Shown here: piece after piece, positions 10,325 to 18,883 of the stretch
How the letters are laid out: every line of letters starts with the position of its first letter
Position numbering within the stretch: position 1 is the first letter of the stretch
From: Gemmatimonadota bacterium
Lineage (GTDB): Bacteria > Gemmatimonadota > Gemmatimonadetes > Gemmatimonadales > GWC2-71-9
DNA length: 41,665 nucleotides
NCBI GenBank assembly: GCA_029262155.1
Contig: JAJCZW010000069.1
Coordinates: 1-41,665, forward strand
Reading direction: 5' to 3'
The notes under the pieces: generated by a model
Told to the model about the DNA's origin: nothing
The model's database searches: none
The model's input: only the letters and a program-made list of their open reading frames with translations
Translations under genes and position numbers: made by a program

Positions 10325-10357
10325 TAATGCCCCTCTCACTGAGAGGGAGGGGTTACA
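10325..10357. repeat. Imperfect inverted repeat / stem-loop
   Basis: gtaatgCCCCTCTCactGAGAGGGaggggttac: inner stem CCCTCTC/GAGAGGG with 3-nt loop, outer gtaa/ttac arms. Confidence 0.6.
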
Positions 10358-10379
10358 CTGGACCGGGTCGACCCCGTCG

Positions 10380-10620
10380 AGATGCTCCCGGTGTGCGCGA
10401 TCAATGTCGTCGCCCCGGCGTGGCTCATGGGTTGGCTCGTCCGGCACAGCCATGGCGGCATTCCCCGGGGCGGGCACGTATGGATACACGAAGGCGGCCC
10501 TGAGGATGGCGGGCATGGTCCTCGCAAGCGAGCTTGAGTTCCCCGAGCGCTTGGGGGTCGTGAGCACACATCTGGTGCCGCCACCGCTGACACAACACAT
10601 TCGGCCGATAGCTCCGACCC
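10380..10620 (+). pseudogene. Short-chain dehydrogenase/reductase remnant (frameshifted, internally deleted)
   Basis: One frame gives EMLPVCAINVVAPAWLMGWLVRHS, another gives MAAFPGAGTYGYTKAALRMAGMVLASELEFPERLGVVSTHL (SDR YxxxK motif YGYTK). The catalytic-Ser strand between them is missing. Confidence 0.55.
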
Positions 10621-10621
10621 C

Positions 10622-11044
10622 ATGAGCAAGATCTTCTTCTACGGCCTGTTCATGGATCGGTCTCTTCTCACCGAGAAGCGGCTTCACCCAGAGAGTATCG
10701 GGCCAGCCGTGCTACCCGGCTACCGCATCCACATCGGCGAGCGAGCAACATTGCTGCGATCCGCTTCGAGTCGCGCCTATGGAATCGTGATGGAGCTCGC
10801 CGACCAGGAAGCTCGAGCGCTCTACTCGGAACCGAGTGTTCGCGAGTACCTACGAGAACGCGTGCAGGTGGAGCTGTTGGACACAAGCGAAGCTGTCGAG
10901 GCGTACTGTTACAACCTGCCGCGCGAGTTGGGCCTCGCCGGGGCGAATCCCGTGTACGCCACCAAGCTATCAGCGTTGGTGCGGGCGCTGCAGTTCGATT
11001 CGGCATACGTCGAAGAGATCGCTGCGTTCGGCGAAGTGGCGTAG
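10622..11044 (+). CDS. Gamma-glutamylcyclotransferase-like (AIG2/GGCT fold) protein
   Basis: 140 aa; MSKIFFYGLFMDRSLL... resembles the N-terminal FxYGxL motif of GGCT-like proteins. Confidence 0.65.
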   Translation: MSKIFFYGLFMDRSLLTEKRLHPESIGPAVLPGYRIHIGERATLLRSASSRAYGIVMELADQEARALYSEPSVREYLRERVQVELLDTSEAVEAYCYNLPRELGLAGANPVYATKLSALVRALQFDSAYVEEIAAFGEVA

Positions 11045-11347
11045 TATCGTATCCGCGGGTCCCTGGCCGGTAGAGGCTTGGGAGAGGGTTACCCCCGCTG
11101 CCTGAGGAGGTGATCCCAAGGGGGGCACTATATTTGCTAGCTGAGTGCGGCGCCGAGGTAGACTAGATTGTGAATGGAGCCCGCATTGGAGTTCGCTCAG
11201 GAAGACAGTCCCCGTCCTGGCGCCAGTCTCGAGTAGCAGTAGACCGGCCCCCTGCCGGGAGCGCACCGCAACCATGATACTACGTTAGGCGACGAACGAG
11301 TTCCGTAGCAGATTTGTGGCACTGAGTATCACGGAGAACAACTGTCA

Positions 11348-11959
11348 GTGCGTTTACGTGAGGAGATAATCGTGCGTCCAGGTCAACTCATCCCGGTAAT
11401 CATGCTCCTGATACCGTCCGCCGCGCTCACCGTGCAGGGGCAGACGCCTTTGCCTCAACCCGGCACCCGCCTGCGCTTAACACTCCCCTGTGAGCAGAAG
11501 GGGCCGTCCTCAGCCAGAGAACACCGCCTGGCGTGCCGCGCGGAGGGGATACTCGTTCTCTTCCAATCCGATACCATAACGCTCACAACAGCCGGGTCGA
11601 CCACGAGCTATGGTGTCAACGCGGTCAGCCGCGTCGACATGAGTCGTGGGTTCCGTTCCCATCGGAATGCGGGGGCGGTTGTCGGCTTCTTGGTCGGAGG
11701 AGGGACGACGCTCGCCTTGCTGAACACCGGTGGATCCAAGAGCTACTGTGATCGGTCGGCGAATCAAGACGCAATCAGCCGGGGCGGGTGCATCGGTCTG
11801 ACGGCTCTTGGCGGCCTGGCGGGTGCCGGGGTCGGCGCCATCATCGGCGGGTTCTTCCGGACCGAGCGTTGGCAAAATGTCCCTCTCGAGCGCCTGCGAG
11901 TCACCGTCGGGCCGCAGGTGGGGAGTAAGCTCGGCCTGGGGCTGGCGGTATCGCTTTAG
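11348..11959 (+). CDS. Secreted hypothetical protein with Gly-rich hydrophobic segments
   Basis: 203 aa; signal peptide-like N-terminus; two hydrophobic Gly-rich stretches (GAVVGFLVGGGTTLALL, LTALGGLAGAGVGAIIGGFF). Start may be the GTG at 11372. Confidence 0.65.
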   Translation: MRLREEIIVRPGQLIPVIMLLIPSAALTVQGQTPLPQPGTRLRLTLPCEQKGPSSAREHRLACRAEGILVLFQSDTITLTTAGSTTSYGVNAVSRVDMSRGFRSHRNAGAVVGFLVGGGTTLALLNTGGSKSYCDRSANQDAISRGGCIGLTALGGLAGAGVGAIIGGFFRTERWQNVPLERLRVTVGPQVGSKLGLGLAVSL

Positions 11960-12060
11960 GAGATGGGCCCGCTGCGATTAGCTGCTCGGTACCCACCGGT
12001 CCGATCTGCTCTCAATGAACCCTCGCTGATTCACCCATGGATGCCGGCTTCGGGCACCTG

Positions 12061-12609
12061 CTACCGACGGACCAGTTGGTAATGGAAACGCACCCCAATG
12101 GCGGTGTTCGGGTCGGGAGTGCCGTTCACGGACTCAATCGTATGCCACACCAGGTCCAGCGTGTCGCCGCGCAGCCCGTAGTCAAATCTGCCCAGGCCAC
12201 CGACGTACTCCGGAACGAGGGCAAAATCCGGGTGGATCGTCAGGACACTCTCCGACGTCTCGAACCGCCCTGCGTTCACGATGATGGTGCTGTAGCGGGC
12301 GACCTTCTCGGCGTCGGTTGGTCGGAGGATTTCTGCGGAGAAGGGCGCGGGGGCCGCACCACCCGCCCAATTCATGCTGTAGTACCCGTCGGCGAACATG
12401 ACGAGACTCTCGTGAGCCTTCCCCGGGATGCGTTGACCATCCGGGGTTAGCACCTCGGCCGTTACCATCTGCCAAACCCCGTCGAGTTGATGATCGGACT
12501 CTGGCATAGACGACTGCATCGGCGCTGTGCAGGCCGTCAGGAGCATGAGACCGGCGGTTTGGACCATACTGTTAGGTGTCACATATCCTCCGTGCGTAGT
12601 CGCTCGCAA
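12061..12609 (-). CDS. Lipocalin-like domain secreted protein
   Basis: 182 aa; LDGVWQMVTAEVLTPDGQRIPGKAHESLVMFADGYYSMNWAGG pattern of lipocalin-like proteins; hydrophobic N-terminus with LLTAC. Confidence 0.65.
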   Translation of the reverse strand: MRATTHGGYVTPNSMVQTAGLMLLTACTAPMQSSMPESDHQLDGVWQMVTAEVLTPDGQRIPGKAHESLVMFADGYYSMNWAGGAAPAPFSAEILRPTDAEKVARYSTIIVNAGRFETSESVLTIHPDFALVPEYVGGLGRFDYGLRGDTLDLVWHTIESVNGTPDPNTAIGVRFHYQLVRR

Positions 12610-12694
12610 TGGTTGTCAGCTAGGCCCAAGACTGGTCCCGCGAGCTCGGGCCTACCCTCATGGGCACAACATCCTCTGCGCGACCCAGCGCTTG

Positions 12695-13630
12695 CTACTG
12701 ATTGTAGCAGGTTGGGACGATTGCCGGGGATGACTCATCCCTCTTGTTGTTTTCGACGACATACTCAAGGAGATCCCAACGATCGATGGTGCCGTCGCCT
12801 GTCGGTATGTCCAAACGGTAGACGTATGGTGGATCGGACACCGTCCAGTATCGCCACCCTCGCGACGACTCGATCAGGAGGGTCTGAATCGGTCCGAACT
12901 TCGGGGTCTCCAACACTTCATCCCTAACCGCCTGAAGAGTCACCCAGATCACTTCATCCGTCGCTCGCTGATGATATGGGTAACGCACTTGGTTCGGTGG
13001 TCGGAGATCCAGTATCTTGGCGAAGACCAGTCCGTGCCCGGGTTCGAACACGCGCGTGTCCAGTGTGCGGCTCTCGGAGAACGCCTCGGCAAATGGGTCC
13101 CGGCGATACACCTGACTCACGTGCTCGTGGTCGTACACGAAGTAGGCCCAGCCTCCGGAGTTATTGTAGTTGCCGAGTTCCGCCGACACCGTCTCCATCG
13201 TGTTCTGATCCCAAAAAACCACGTCGCGTCTCGGGCGACCCGTGGTCCCGATGACGTCACTCTGGAATCGGCGCAGGGTGCGGCCATCGATGCTGACGAC
13301 TTCCTGGCGATCGAGCCAAACGCCGAGGTCTACAGGGAGTGCTCCAGGCACGATGCGCGTCATCGACCAGCGCGAGACATGCGGCACCGTGACATCACAG
13401 GTGATTCGTGGGTCGCCTGGCCTGAGTTCGATCACACCGTTCGTGACGCCGCTTTGACCGGCGGCGACCCGGCTGCCCAATATGGACACGAGGAACACGA
13501 GGGGTGCGAACGATGACCAGCGACACCCTCCCCGCATCGGTTGGCCGGGTCGGAGACGGGGTGACCTCGAGAATTGGACCACAGCCACAGCTCCGTTCAT
13601 TGCATCGCGCATGGAGGATCCTGCGGGCAA
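12695..13630 (-). CDS. Secreted hypothetical protein (RPGDPRI motif)
   Basis: 311 aa ORF with N-terminal hydrophobic segment (FAPLVFLVSILGSRVAAGQ); shares ELRPGDPRI with the 17453..18265 product. Confidence 0.65.
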   Translation of the reverse strand: MPAGSSMRDAMNGAVAVVQFSRSPRLRPGQPMRGGCRWSSFAPLVFLVSILGSRVAAGQSGVTNGVIELRPGDPRITCDVTVPHVSRWSMTRIVPGALPVDLGVWLDRQEVVSIDGRTLRRFQSDVIGTTGRPRRDVVFWDQNTMETVSAELGNYNNSGGWAYFVYDHEHVSQVYRRDPFAEAFSESRTLDTRVFEPGHGLVFAKILDLRPPNQVRYPYHQRATDEVIWVTLQAVRDEVLETPKFGPIQTLLIESSRGWRYWTVSDPPYVYRLDIPTGDGTIDRWDLLEYVVENNKRDESSPAIVPTCYNQ

Positions 13631-13721
13631 CAGGACACGCCGGGCGCGATGACGGTGGACGTCAGGGTCGTCGACGGATTCGATGTCAGCAACGGGTAGG
13701 ACCAGCCAGCAGAGGCAGCGA

Positions 13722-14366
13722 TCATTGATCGGCCTTCTCCGGCGGCAGCCATCGACGACGGAAAAGGGCCGGGAGGGCGGTCAGGGAAAGCCAGACTCCG
13801 AAGAACGGCGCCGGGTCGATGAGTCCGGCGTCTCCAGCGTTGACTGGGAAGGTGACCATGTTGAGCACCAAACCAATCGATCCAATGACCATCCCGGCGA
13901 GACCAAGTGGCGTCCAGATCCTCGGATGGCGGGCGATCTGCAGACCAAGCAAAACGGTGCCGACGGAAATGAAGATATCGAACGCGAAGTCGAGACCGAG
14001 TTGGGTTGTCGACACACTGCGGAGGATAGCGTCCCACACCTCCGGCTTGACGCCCGACCCCGCAAGCTGGTACCTCGGCACCAGGGCGTAGATCGACATC
14101 TGCATCGTGGCCATCCCGGTGAACGCGGCACCGGCAAGGGCGAGCATCAGGTGAGCCAAGTCGTTAGAGACCGTATCGTTGGCGCGGGAGTAGAAGTGGC
14201 GAAGCCCCGCTGCGTTGACGATGAGGAAGGGACCGAACAGCATGAAGGCCATCTGGGATGGACGTCCCGGCAGCAGGTCGAGCAGGCCGATCGGGTAGAG
14301 GATACCCGCAGCCACCCCGCAGCCCAGGCCGGTGTTGATCCACGTTTGACCCTTCGAAGGCGTCAC
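13722..14366 (-). CDS. Multi-pass membrane protein, co-transcribed with MerR regulator
   Basis: Hydrophobic ORF; GTG at 14366 overlaps the MerR TGA (GTGA), favoured over the track start at 14450, which would overlap the MerR gene by 88 bp. Confidence 0.75.
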   Translation of the reverse strand: MTPSKGQTWINTGLGCGVAAGILYPIGLLDLLPGRPSQMAFMLFGPFLIVNAAGLRHFYSRANDTVSNDLAHLMLALAGAAFTGMATMQMSIYALVPRYQLAGSGVKPEVWDAILRSVSTTQLGLDFAFDIFISVGTVLLGLQIARHPRIWTPLGLAGMVIGSIGLVLNMVTFPVNAGDAGLIDPAPFFGVWLSLTALPALFRRRWLPPEKADQ

Positions 14367-15091
14367 GGCAGCCCCGGCCCCAACCCGAACTCCTGGATCT
14401 CGCGCAGACGGTAACGGGAAAACAGGTACGGATGCCAGACGTTGGCCCACTCCTGCAACCGCCGGCTAGTATCCGCCGCTTGGACCGCGTCCGCAGAGAC
14501 CATTTGGTTCCGCAGCTCCATCTCCACAGCCGACGCCTCACGAATGAGTGCTGACACGCGCGACGCCGCACCAAGTCCTGGTGCCCAGGTCCGCTCCAAG
14601 CTGACGGCGCCTTCGACAACCCAGGCGTCCGTCACGTCGAACTCGGGTCCGTCATCCGATTCGGTGGGGACCACCACCCCAAGGGCGATGAGGCGCTCCA
14701 ATGCTTCACCGGTGATCCCCACCTCCGCCGCCAACTCGCTGGCGCATAGCCTCCGGTTGACCCCACTCTCGAAGGCACGCCCGGTCACCGCATGCCGGAG
14801 GGCCACAGCAACCTCGGGTTCCACTCCATTTGCCACCAACGCAACCACCCGTTTCACCCCAGCGAGCGACAGGTCGGGATCGATCCTCCGAATCCTACCT
14901 ACCGCACCGAGCCGGTCGAGATGCCGCTGGTCGTAACGGGCCGAGTTGCTTGTGGGTCGCTCTGGAGCCGGAAGGAGACCGATTCGGATGTAGTGGTGGA
15001 TTGTGCTGGCCGGGAGGCCAGATTCGCGGACCAGGTCCCGCATTCGATATACGGTTCCCCCAGATTCGGCGGGAGGACTCTTTGTCAACAT
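14363..15091 (-). CDS. MerR-family transcriptional regulator
   Basis: YRMRDLVRESGLPASTIHHYIRIGLLPAPERPTSNSARYDQRHLDRLGAVGRIRRIDPDLSLAGVKRVV matches the MerR winged HTH. Confidence 0.88.
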   Translation of the reverse strand: MLTKSPPAESGGTVYRMRDLVRESGLPASTIHHYIRIGLLPAPERPTSNSARYDQRHLDRLGAVGRIRRIDPDLSLAGVKRVVALVANGVEPEVAVALRHAVTGRAFESGVNRRLCASELAAEVGITGEALERLIALGVVVPTESDDGPEFDVTDAWVVEGAVSLERTWAPGLGAASRVSALIREASAVEMELRNQMVSADAVQAADTSRRLQEWANVWHPYLFSRYRLREIQEFGLGPGLP

Positions 15092-15096
15092 AATTG

Positions 15097-15118
15097 TAAA
15101 GTAACACGTAATACTTTA
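15097..15118. promoter_or_regulatory. AT-rich inverted repeat, candidate MerR operator
   Basis: TAAAGTA-acacgtaa-TACTTTA, perfect 7-bp arms, 6 bp upstream of the MerR start in an otherwise GC-rich region. Confidence 0.5.
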
Positions 15119-15400
15119 TAATACAATATCCGCGAAAACGGTCGGCCATTGATGCATCCGCACCCAGCCACAAATCCCTGGTGTTACGTTCCAGCAGAGA
15201 CCGTGAACCAGCGCAAAGGACGAAGCTGGATCAAAAGACGGGAAGCGGAACTTCACTCCTTCGCACCGGCGGAACGGCCGCTCAATCTCTCGTGGGACTT
15301 TTTCAGCTGTCACCATGGATGGGGCACACCCGGCAGATTCCTGTCTAACAAATCATATGACAACATGTTATGAGATGATGAGGAGAGAAGTGACCCCTGG

Positions 15401-16753
15401 ATGGGGAAAGGCTCGGGACTAGTGAACCTCGGTATAAGCTTCACCGCCCGCCTCGCCCGTCTATCGGCTTTCCTCTACTACCGGATGCGCTACGTCGGTG
15501 GAGAGGTCCCGGCCACCGGCCCGGTGCTCCTCGTGGCGAATCATCCCAACTCCCTACTCGACCCGATTCTGGTCATGGCGACCGCCCGGCGGCAGGTACG
15601 GTTCCTCGCCAAATCACCTCTGTTCGACGATCCCAAGGTGAGCTGGCTGGTGAGGATCGGGGGAGCGATTCCGGTGTTCCGTGCCCATGACGACCCAGCT
15701 TCGATGGAGCGCAATGTCGACATGTTTCGGGCGGTACACAGCGCACTCGCGGCCGGCGACGCGGTGGGAATCTTCCCGGAAGGGATCAGCCATAGCGCGG
15801 CCTCCCTGGCCCCCCTCAAGACCGGCGCTGCCCGCATCGCACTCGGCGCAAGCCTCGTGACCGGTGGGTCCTTCCCAGTGGTCCCCGTCGGGTTGGTCTT
15901 CCGGCAAAAGGACGTGTTTCGCTCCCAAGCGATGGTGCACGTCGGTGAGTCGATCGCCTGGGAAGATCTGGCCGCGCGCGGGGCGGACGACGTCGACGCG
16001 GTGCGTGAACTGACCTACCGGATTCGGGTTGCACTCCGCCAACAAACCGTGAATCTCGCGGCCTGGCAGGACCGAGAGGTGGTGGAGACGGCGGTTCGCA
16101 TCTGGGAAGTCGAGCACGATGCGGTGCCCGACCCCGCCGAACGTCTCCGCCGTCTGGCGGAGACGGCGCGAGTACTCGCAGAGGTACGCGCTTCTGACGA
16201 CGACGAAGGCAACGCACTCGCGGCGGAGGTCACGGCATTCGATCGCCGCCTCACGCGGGTAGGACTCCAACCAGCCGATCTCCGCGCCGACATCAGCGCC
16301 CGGCGAGGGCTGCGGTGGGCCATCGCCCGGCTCCCGTTGATCCTACCCCTCTGGGCCACCCTCGCGGTGGCCGGATGGCTGCTCTTCCTGGTACCCTACC
16401 ACCTGACCGGCCTGATCGTCGACCGATTCACTCTGGAGGCGGATACTCGTTCGACTTGGAAAGCGATGATCGGTGGCGGTCTCTACCTCGTGTGGGTGCT
16501 ACTGCTCGTTGCCGCCGCGTTCACCGTGGGGAATGGCTTCTGGGCGTTGGCCACCTTCGTCGGAGTCCCGTTGGTTGGCATGGCGGGGCTGCTGATCCGG
16601 GAGCAGTGGGCTGGGGCCTGGGCCGACGCCAGACGATTCGCCCTCCTCAGGTCTCGCAGCCGCCTGCTGGCCGCCCTTCGAGAGCGTCAACAGGGGCTCG
16701 GCCATCGCCTCGACGCGTTGCGCCAGCGTCATTCCTCTGAAACTTCCCCATAG
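15401..16753 (+). CDS. PlsC-like 1-acylglycerol-3-phosphate acyltransferase with C-terminal TM region
   Basis: VANHPNSLLDPILVMATARRQVRFLAKSPLF (N-H-x4-D motif), GIFPEGISH; C-terminal TM helices. Confidence 0.9.
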   Translation: MGKGSGLVNLGISFTARLARLSAFLYYRMRYVGGEVPATGPVLLVANHPNSLLDPILVMATARRQVRFLAKSPLFDDPKVSWLVRIGGAIPVFRAHDDPASMERNVDMFRAVHSALAAGDAVGIFPEGISHSAASLAPLKTGAARIALGASLVTGGSFPVVPVGLVFRQKDVFRSQAMVHVGESIAWEDLAARGADDVDAVRELTYRIRVALRQQTVNLAAWQDREVVETAVRIWEVEHDAVPDPAERLRRLAETARVLAEVRASDDDEGNALAAEVTAFDRRLTRVGLQPADLRADISARRGLRWAIARLPLILPLWATLAVAGWLLFLVPYHLTGLIVDRFTLEADTRSTWKAMIGGGLYLVWVLLLVAAAFTVGNGFWALATFVGVPLVGMAGLLIREQWAGAWADARRFALLRSRSRLLAALRERQQGLGHRLDALRQRHSSETSP

Positions 16754-16791
16754 ACGTCCCGTCGTGAACCCACCCCCAAGGAGCCTTGCCA

Positions 16792-17148
16792 ATGTCGAGT
16801 ATCGTATCGTGGAATCTCCAACTGTCCGTTCGGGATGGTCGGCTCGAAGCCGGTCGAGCGCTCATGAGCGAGATGGTCGACTTAACGCGGAACGAGCCGG
16901 GCACCATTGGATACGAATGGTTCCTGAGCGAAGACGGGGCAACGTGTCACATCTACGAGCGCTATGCCGACTCCAGCGCGGTGATGGTCCATCTGGGCAA
17001 CTTCGGCGCGAAGTTCGCCGATCGGTTTCTTCAATGTTTCGAACCTACCCGTCTGTCCGTCTACGGCGATCCAAGTGCCGAAGCCCGGGCGGGGCTGGAC
17101 GGGTTCGGCGCGAGGTATTTCGAAGTGTTCGGCGGATTCTTCCGCTAG
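16792..17148 (+). CDS. Putative quinol monooxygenase / ABM-domain protein
   Basis: SWNLQLSVRDGRLEAGRALMSEMVDLTRNEPGTIGYEWFLSEDGATCHIYERYADSSAVMVHLGNF resembles antibiotic-biosynthesis monooxygenase domains. Confidence 0.8.
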   Translation: MSSIVSWNLQLSVRDGRLEAGRALMSEMVDLTRNEPGTIGYEWFLSEDGATCHIYERYADSSAVMVHLGNFGAKFADRFLQCFEPTRLSVYGDPSAEARAGLDGFGARYFEVFGGFFR

Positions 17149-17327
17149 CGCCGCTATGCTCGGACCTCACCAAGGAGAAACACCAGAGCGCACCGTCGAT
17201 CGACGATGGAGGTTAGCGGTCGGTTAACCGACTCACGGAGGCGAACGAACAATGGCCACACTGAAGATGAGGGACACTAGATTGACGCATCGATAAACCG
17301 GTCGCGATGACTCGACGCGACTCGAAG

Positions 17328-17395
17328 TACGCTCAAGGGGGGTTGCGGCGATTTGGGAAGTCGAGCACCGCGTGGAGCCCGACCCCACTGAACCC
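17328..17395 (+). pseudogene. Short degenerate copy of an internal segment of the PlsC-like acyltransferase gene
   Basis: Frame reads LEVRSRGVAAIWEVEHRVEPDPTEP, versus REVVETAVRIWEVEHDAVPDPAER in the gene at 15401..16753; DNA atttgggaagtcgagcaccgcgtggagcccgacccc is similar to atctgggaagtcgagcacgatgcggtgcccgacccc. Confidence 0.5.
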
Positions 17396-17452
17396 AGAGT
17401 GGATATATTCTTGAAATACTGCGCACCACAAATGCTATGAAGGGAGCTCAGG

Positions 17453-18265
17453 GTGCTACCGAGAGAGGACCAATTCCATTCACAGGCTGTTCCAGGTATC
17501 GGCGCTCGCGTCTGGAGGTTAGCACTGGCGCTCACCGCCTTGCTCGGCTGCATCGGTCTCGGCAACGCGGCAGCGCAGAACGAAGGCATCATCCGCCCGG
17601 GCGATCCCCGCATCGACCTCACGCGCCTTGTCCCGTTCGAGGCCGAATACGAACAGGTGGGGTACCGATTCGTGGTGCGCCTGGCGCGGACGCTCGGAGA
17701 TCGTCCGGCGTGGAGTTTCCTGATGGTCACCGACGGGCCCACCGGTGTAGGGGTCGATCACATCGGACACCATGCGGACGACCTTGGCTTCGCCTACCGT
17801 CGCGCCGCCATCGGCGCGTACCGGAACGAGTATGTCGACATTCGGGTCGAAGGCGGTGCCGCCCAGATTCGGCGCCTGGCCCTGGAATCAAGCAGCGACT
17901 CCATCCCATCATACGTAACGGTGCCGCTCAAGGCACCGGTTTTTGACGGCACCTTCGTGTACTGGGTGCTGGGTCTCCTCCCGCTGGAACAAGAATGGAC
18001 CGGTACGCTTGGGGTATGGACGCTAGCGGCGGACGGCATCAATCAGCGCGCAACGCCGCCTTTTGAGGTTTCGGGGCGCGACGTATTCCACGACGCGGAT
18101 GGGCAGAAACAGGAGTGCTGGATCGTGTCGATGCGGCAGGGGAAGACCGATTTCCGAAGCTGTGTCACCTCTCGACCGCCGTTCCTGGTCTGGCAGGAGG
18201 CAGAGGAGGATGGTTCCCCCGCCGAGCGCATCGTCACCCTCAAGCGGTTGCGCCCGTTGCCGTGA
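17453..18265 (+). CDS. Secreted hypothetical protein, DUF3108-like (RPGDPRI motif)
   Basis: 270 aa, signal peptide (LALALTALLGCIGLGNAAAQ), GIIRPGDPRIDLTRLVPFEAEYEQ. Confidence 0.75.
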   Translation: MLPREDQFHSQAVPGIGARVWRLALALTALLGCIGLGNAAAQNEGIIRPGDPRIDLTRLVPFEAEYEQVGYRFVVRLARTLGDRPAWSFLMVTDGPTGVGVDHIGHHADDLGFAYRRAAIGAYRNEYVDIRVEGGAAQIRRLALESSSDSIPSYVTVPLKAPVFDGTFVYWVLGLLPLEQEWTGTLGVWTLAADGINQRATPPFEVSGRDVFHDADGQKQECWIVSMRQGKTDFRSCVTSRPPFLVWQEAEEDGSPAERIVTLKRLRPLP

Positions 18266-18358
18266 CATTCGCCGAGAACGCCGCTTCAAGTGTCGGGATT
18301 TCGTGCCGACTCAAACGCGTCGCGCTGAAGCTCTCTACCTTTTGATCCGGAACCCGAA

Positions 18359-18844
18359 ATGCCGCGCGAAGATTTCCGTTTCCTTGAAGGTCAGATGCTG
18401 GTCCGCCATCGACGTCTGACGGAGCGGCTCACAGGATCAGATGAGTGGTTGAAATTCGAAATGCAGTTTTGGGGGCAGTCCGTAATGGAGGGAGCTGCTT
18501 TCCTCGACCAGATGGGAGGGATGTTAGATGGCCGCAAATTCTGGGGAATGACACTGCGTTTACATGATCCAGGCACTGACATGTGGAGTCTGTTTTGGGC
18601 TGACACCTGGCAACCTGGTCTTCGGCCTCCGGTGGTTGGACGCTTCGAGGATGGGATCGGAGAGTTCTTTGGAAGTGATGAGGAAGGCGGCATACCGGTA
18701 CGAGTGCGGTTTCGCTGGTCGACGATCACCACAGACACGGCTCGGTGGGAGCAGGCCTTTTCGGTGGATGATGGTGAGATATGGGAGACGAACTGGATTA
18801 TGGACTTCGAACGGTTGTCGGCCGACGTTCGTCCGCAAGAGTAG
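18359..18844 (+). CDS. DUF1579-like hypothetical protein
   Basis: 161 aa; Trp-rich, FWGMTLRLHDPGTDMWSLFWADT...NWIMDFERL, resembles DUF1579-type small proteins. Confidence 0.7.
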   Translation: MPREDFRFLEGQMLVRHRRLTERLTGSDEWLKFEMQFWGQSVMEGAAFLDQMGGMLDGRKFWGMTLRLHDPGTDMWSLFWADTWQPGLRPPVVGRFEDGIGEFFGSDEEGGIPVRVRFRWSTITTDTARWEQAFSVDDGEIWETNWIMDFERLSADVRPQE

Positions 18845-18883
18845 TATTGCTCGTCCCGGGTCGCCCTCAGGATGTCCGCAGGG

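Noticed and set aside
13035-13060. gggttcgaacac resembling a tRNA T-loop
   Set aside because: Lies inside a coding region with no matching acceptor or anticodon stems; no tRNA found in the window.
15149-15373. 74-aa plus-strand and 66-aa minus-strand ORFs between MerR and the acyltransferase
   Set aside because: No domain or convincing codon pattern; the region looks like a promoter-bearing intergenic spacer.
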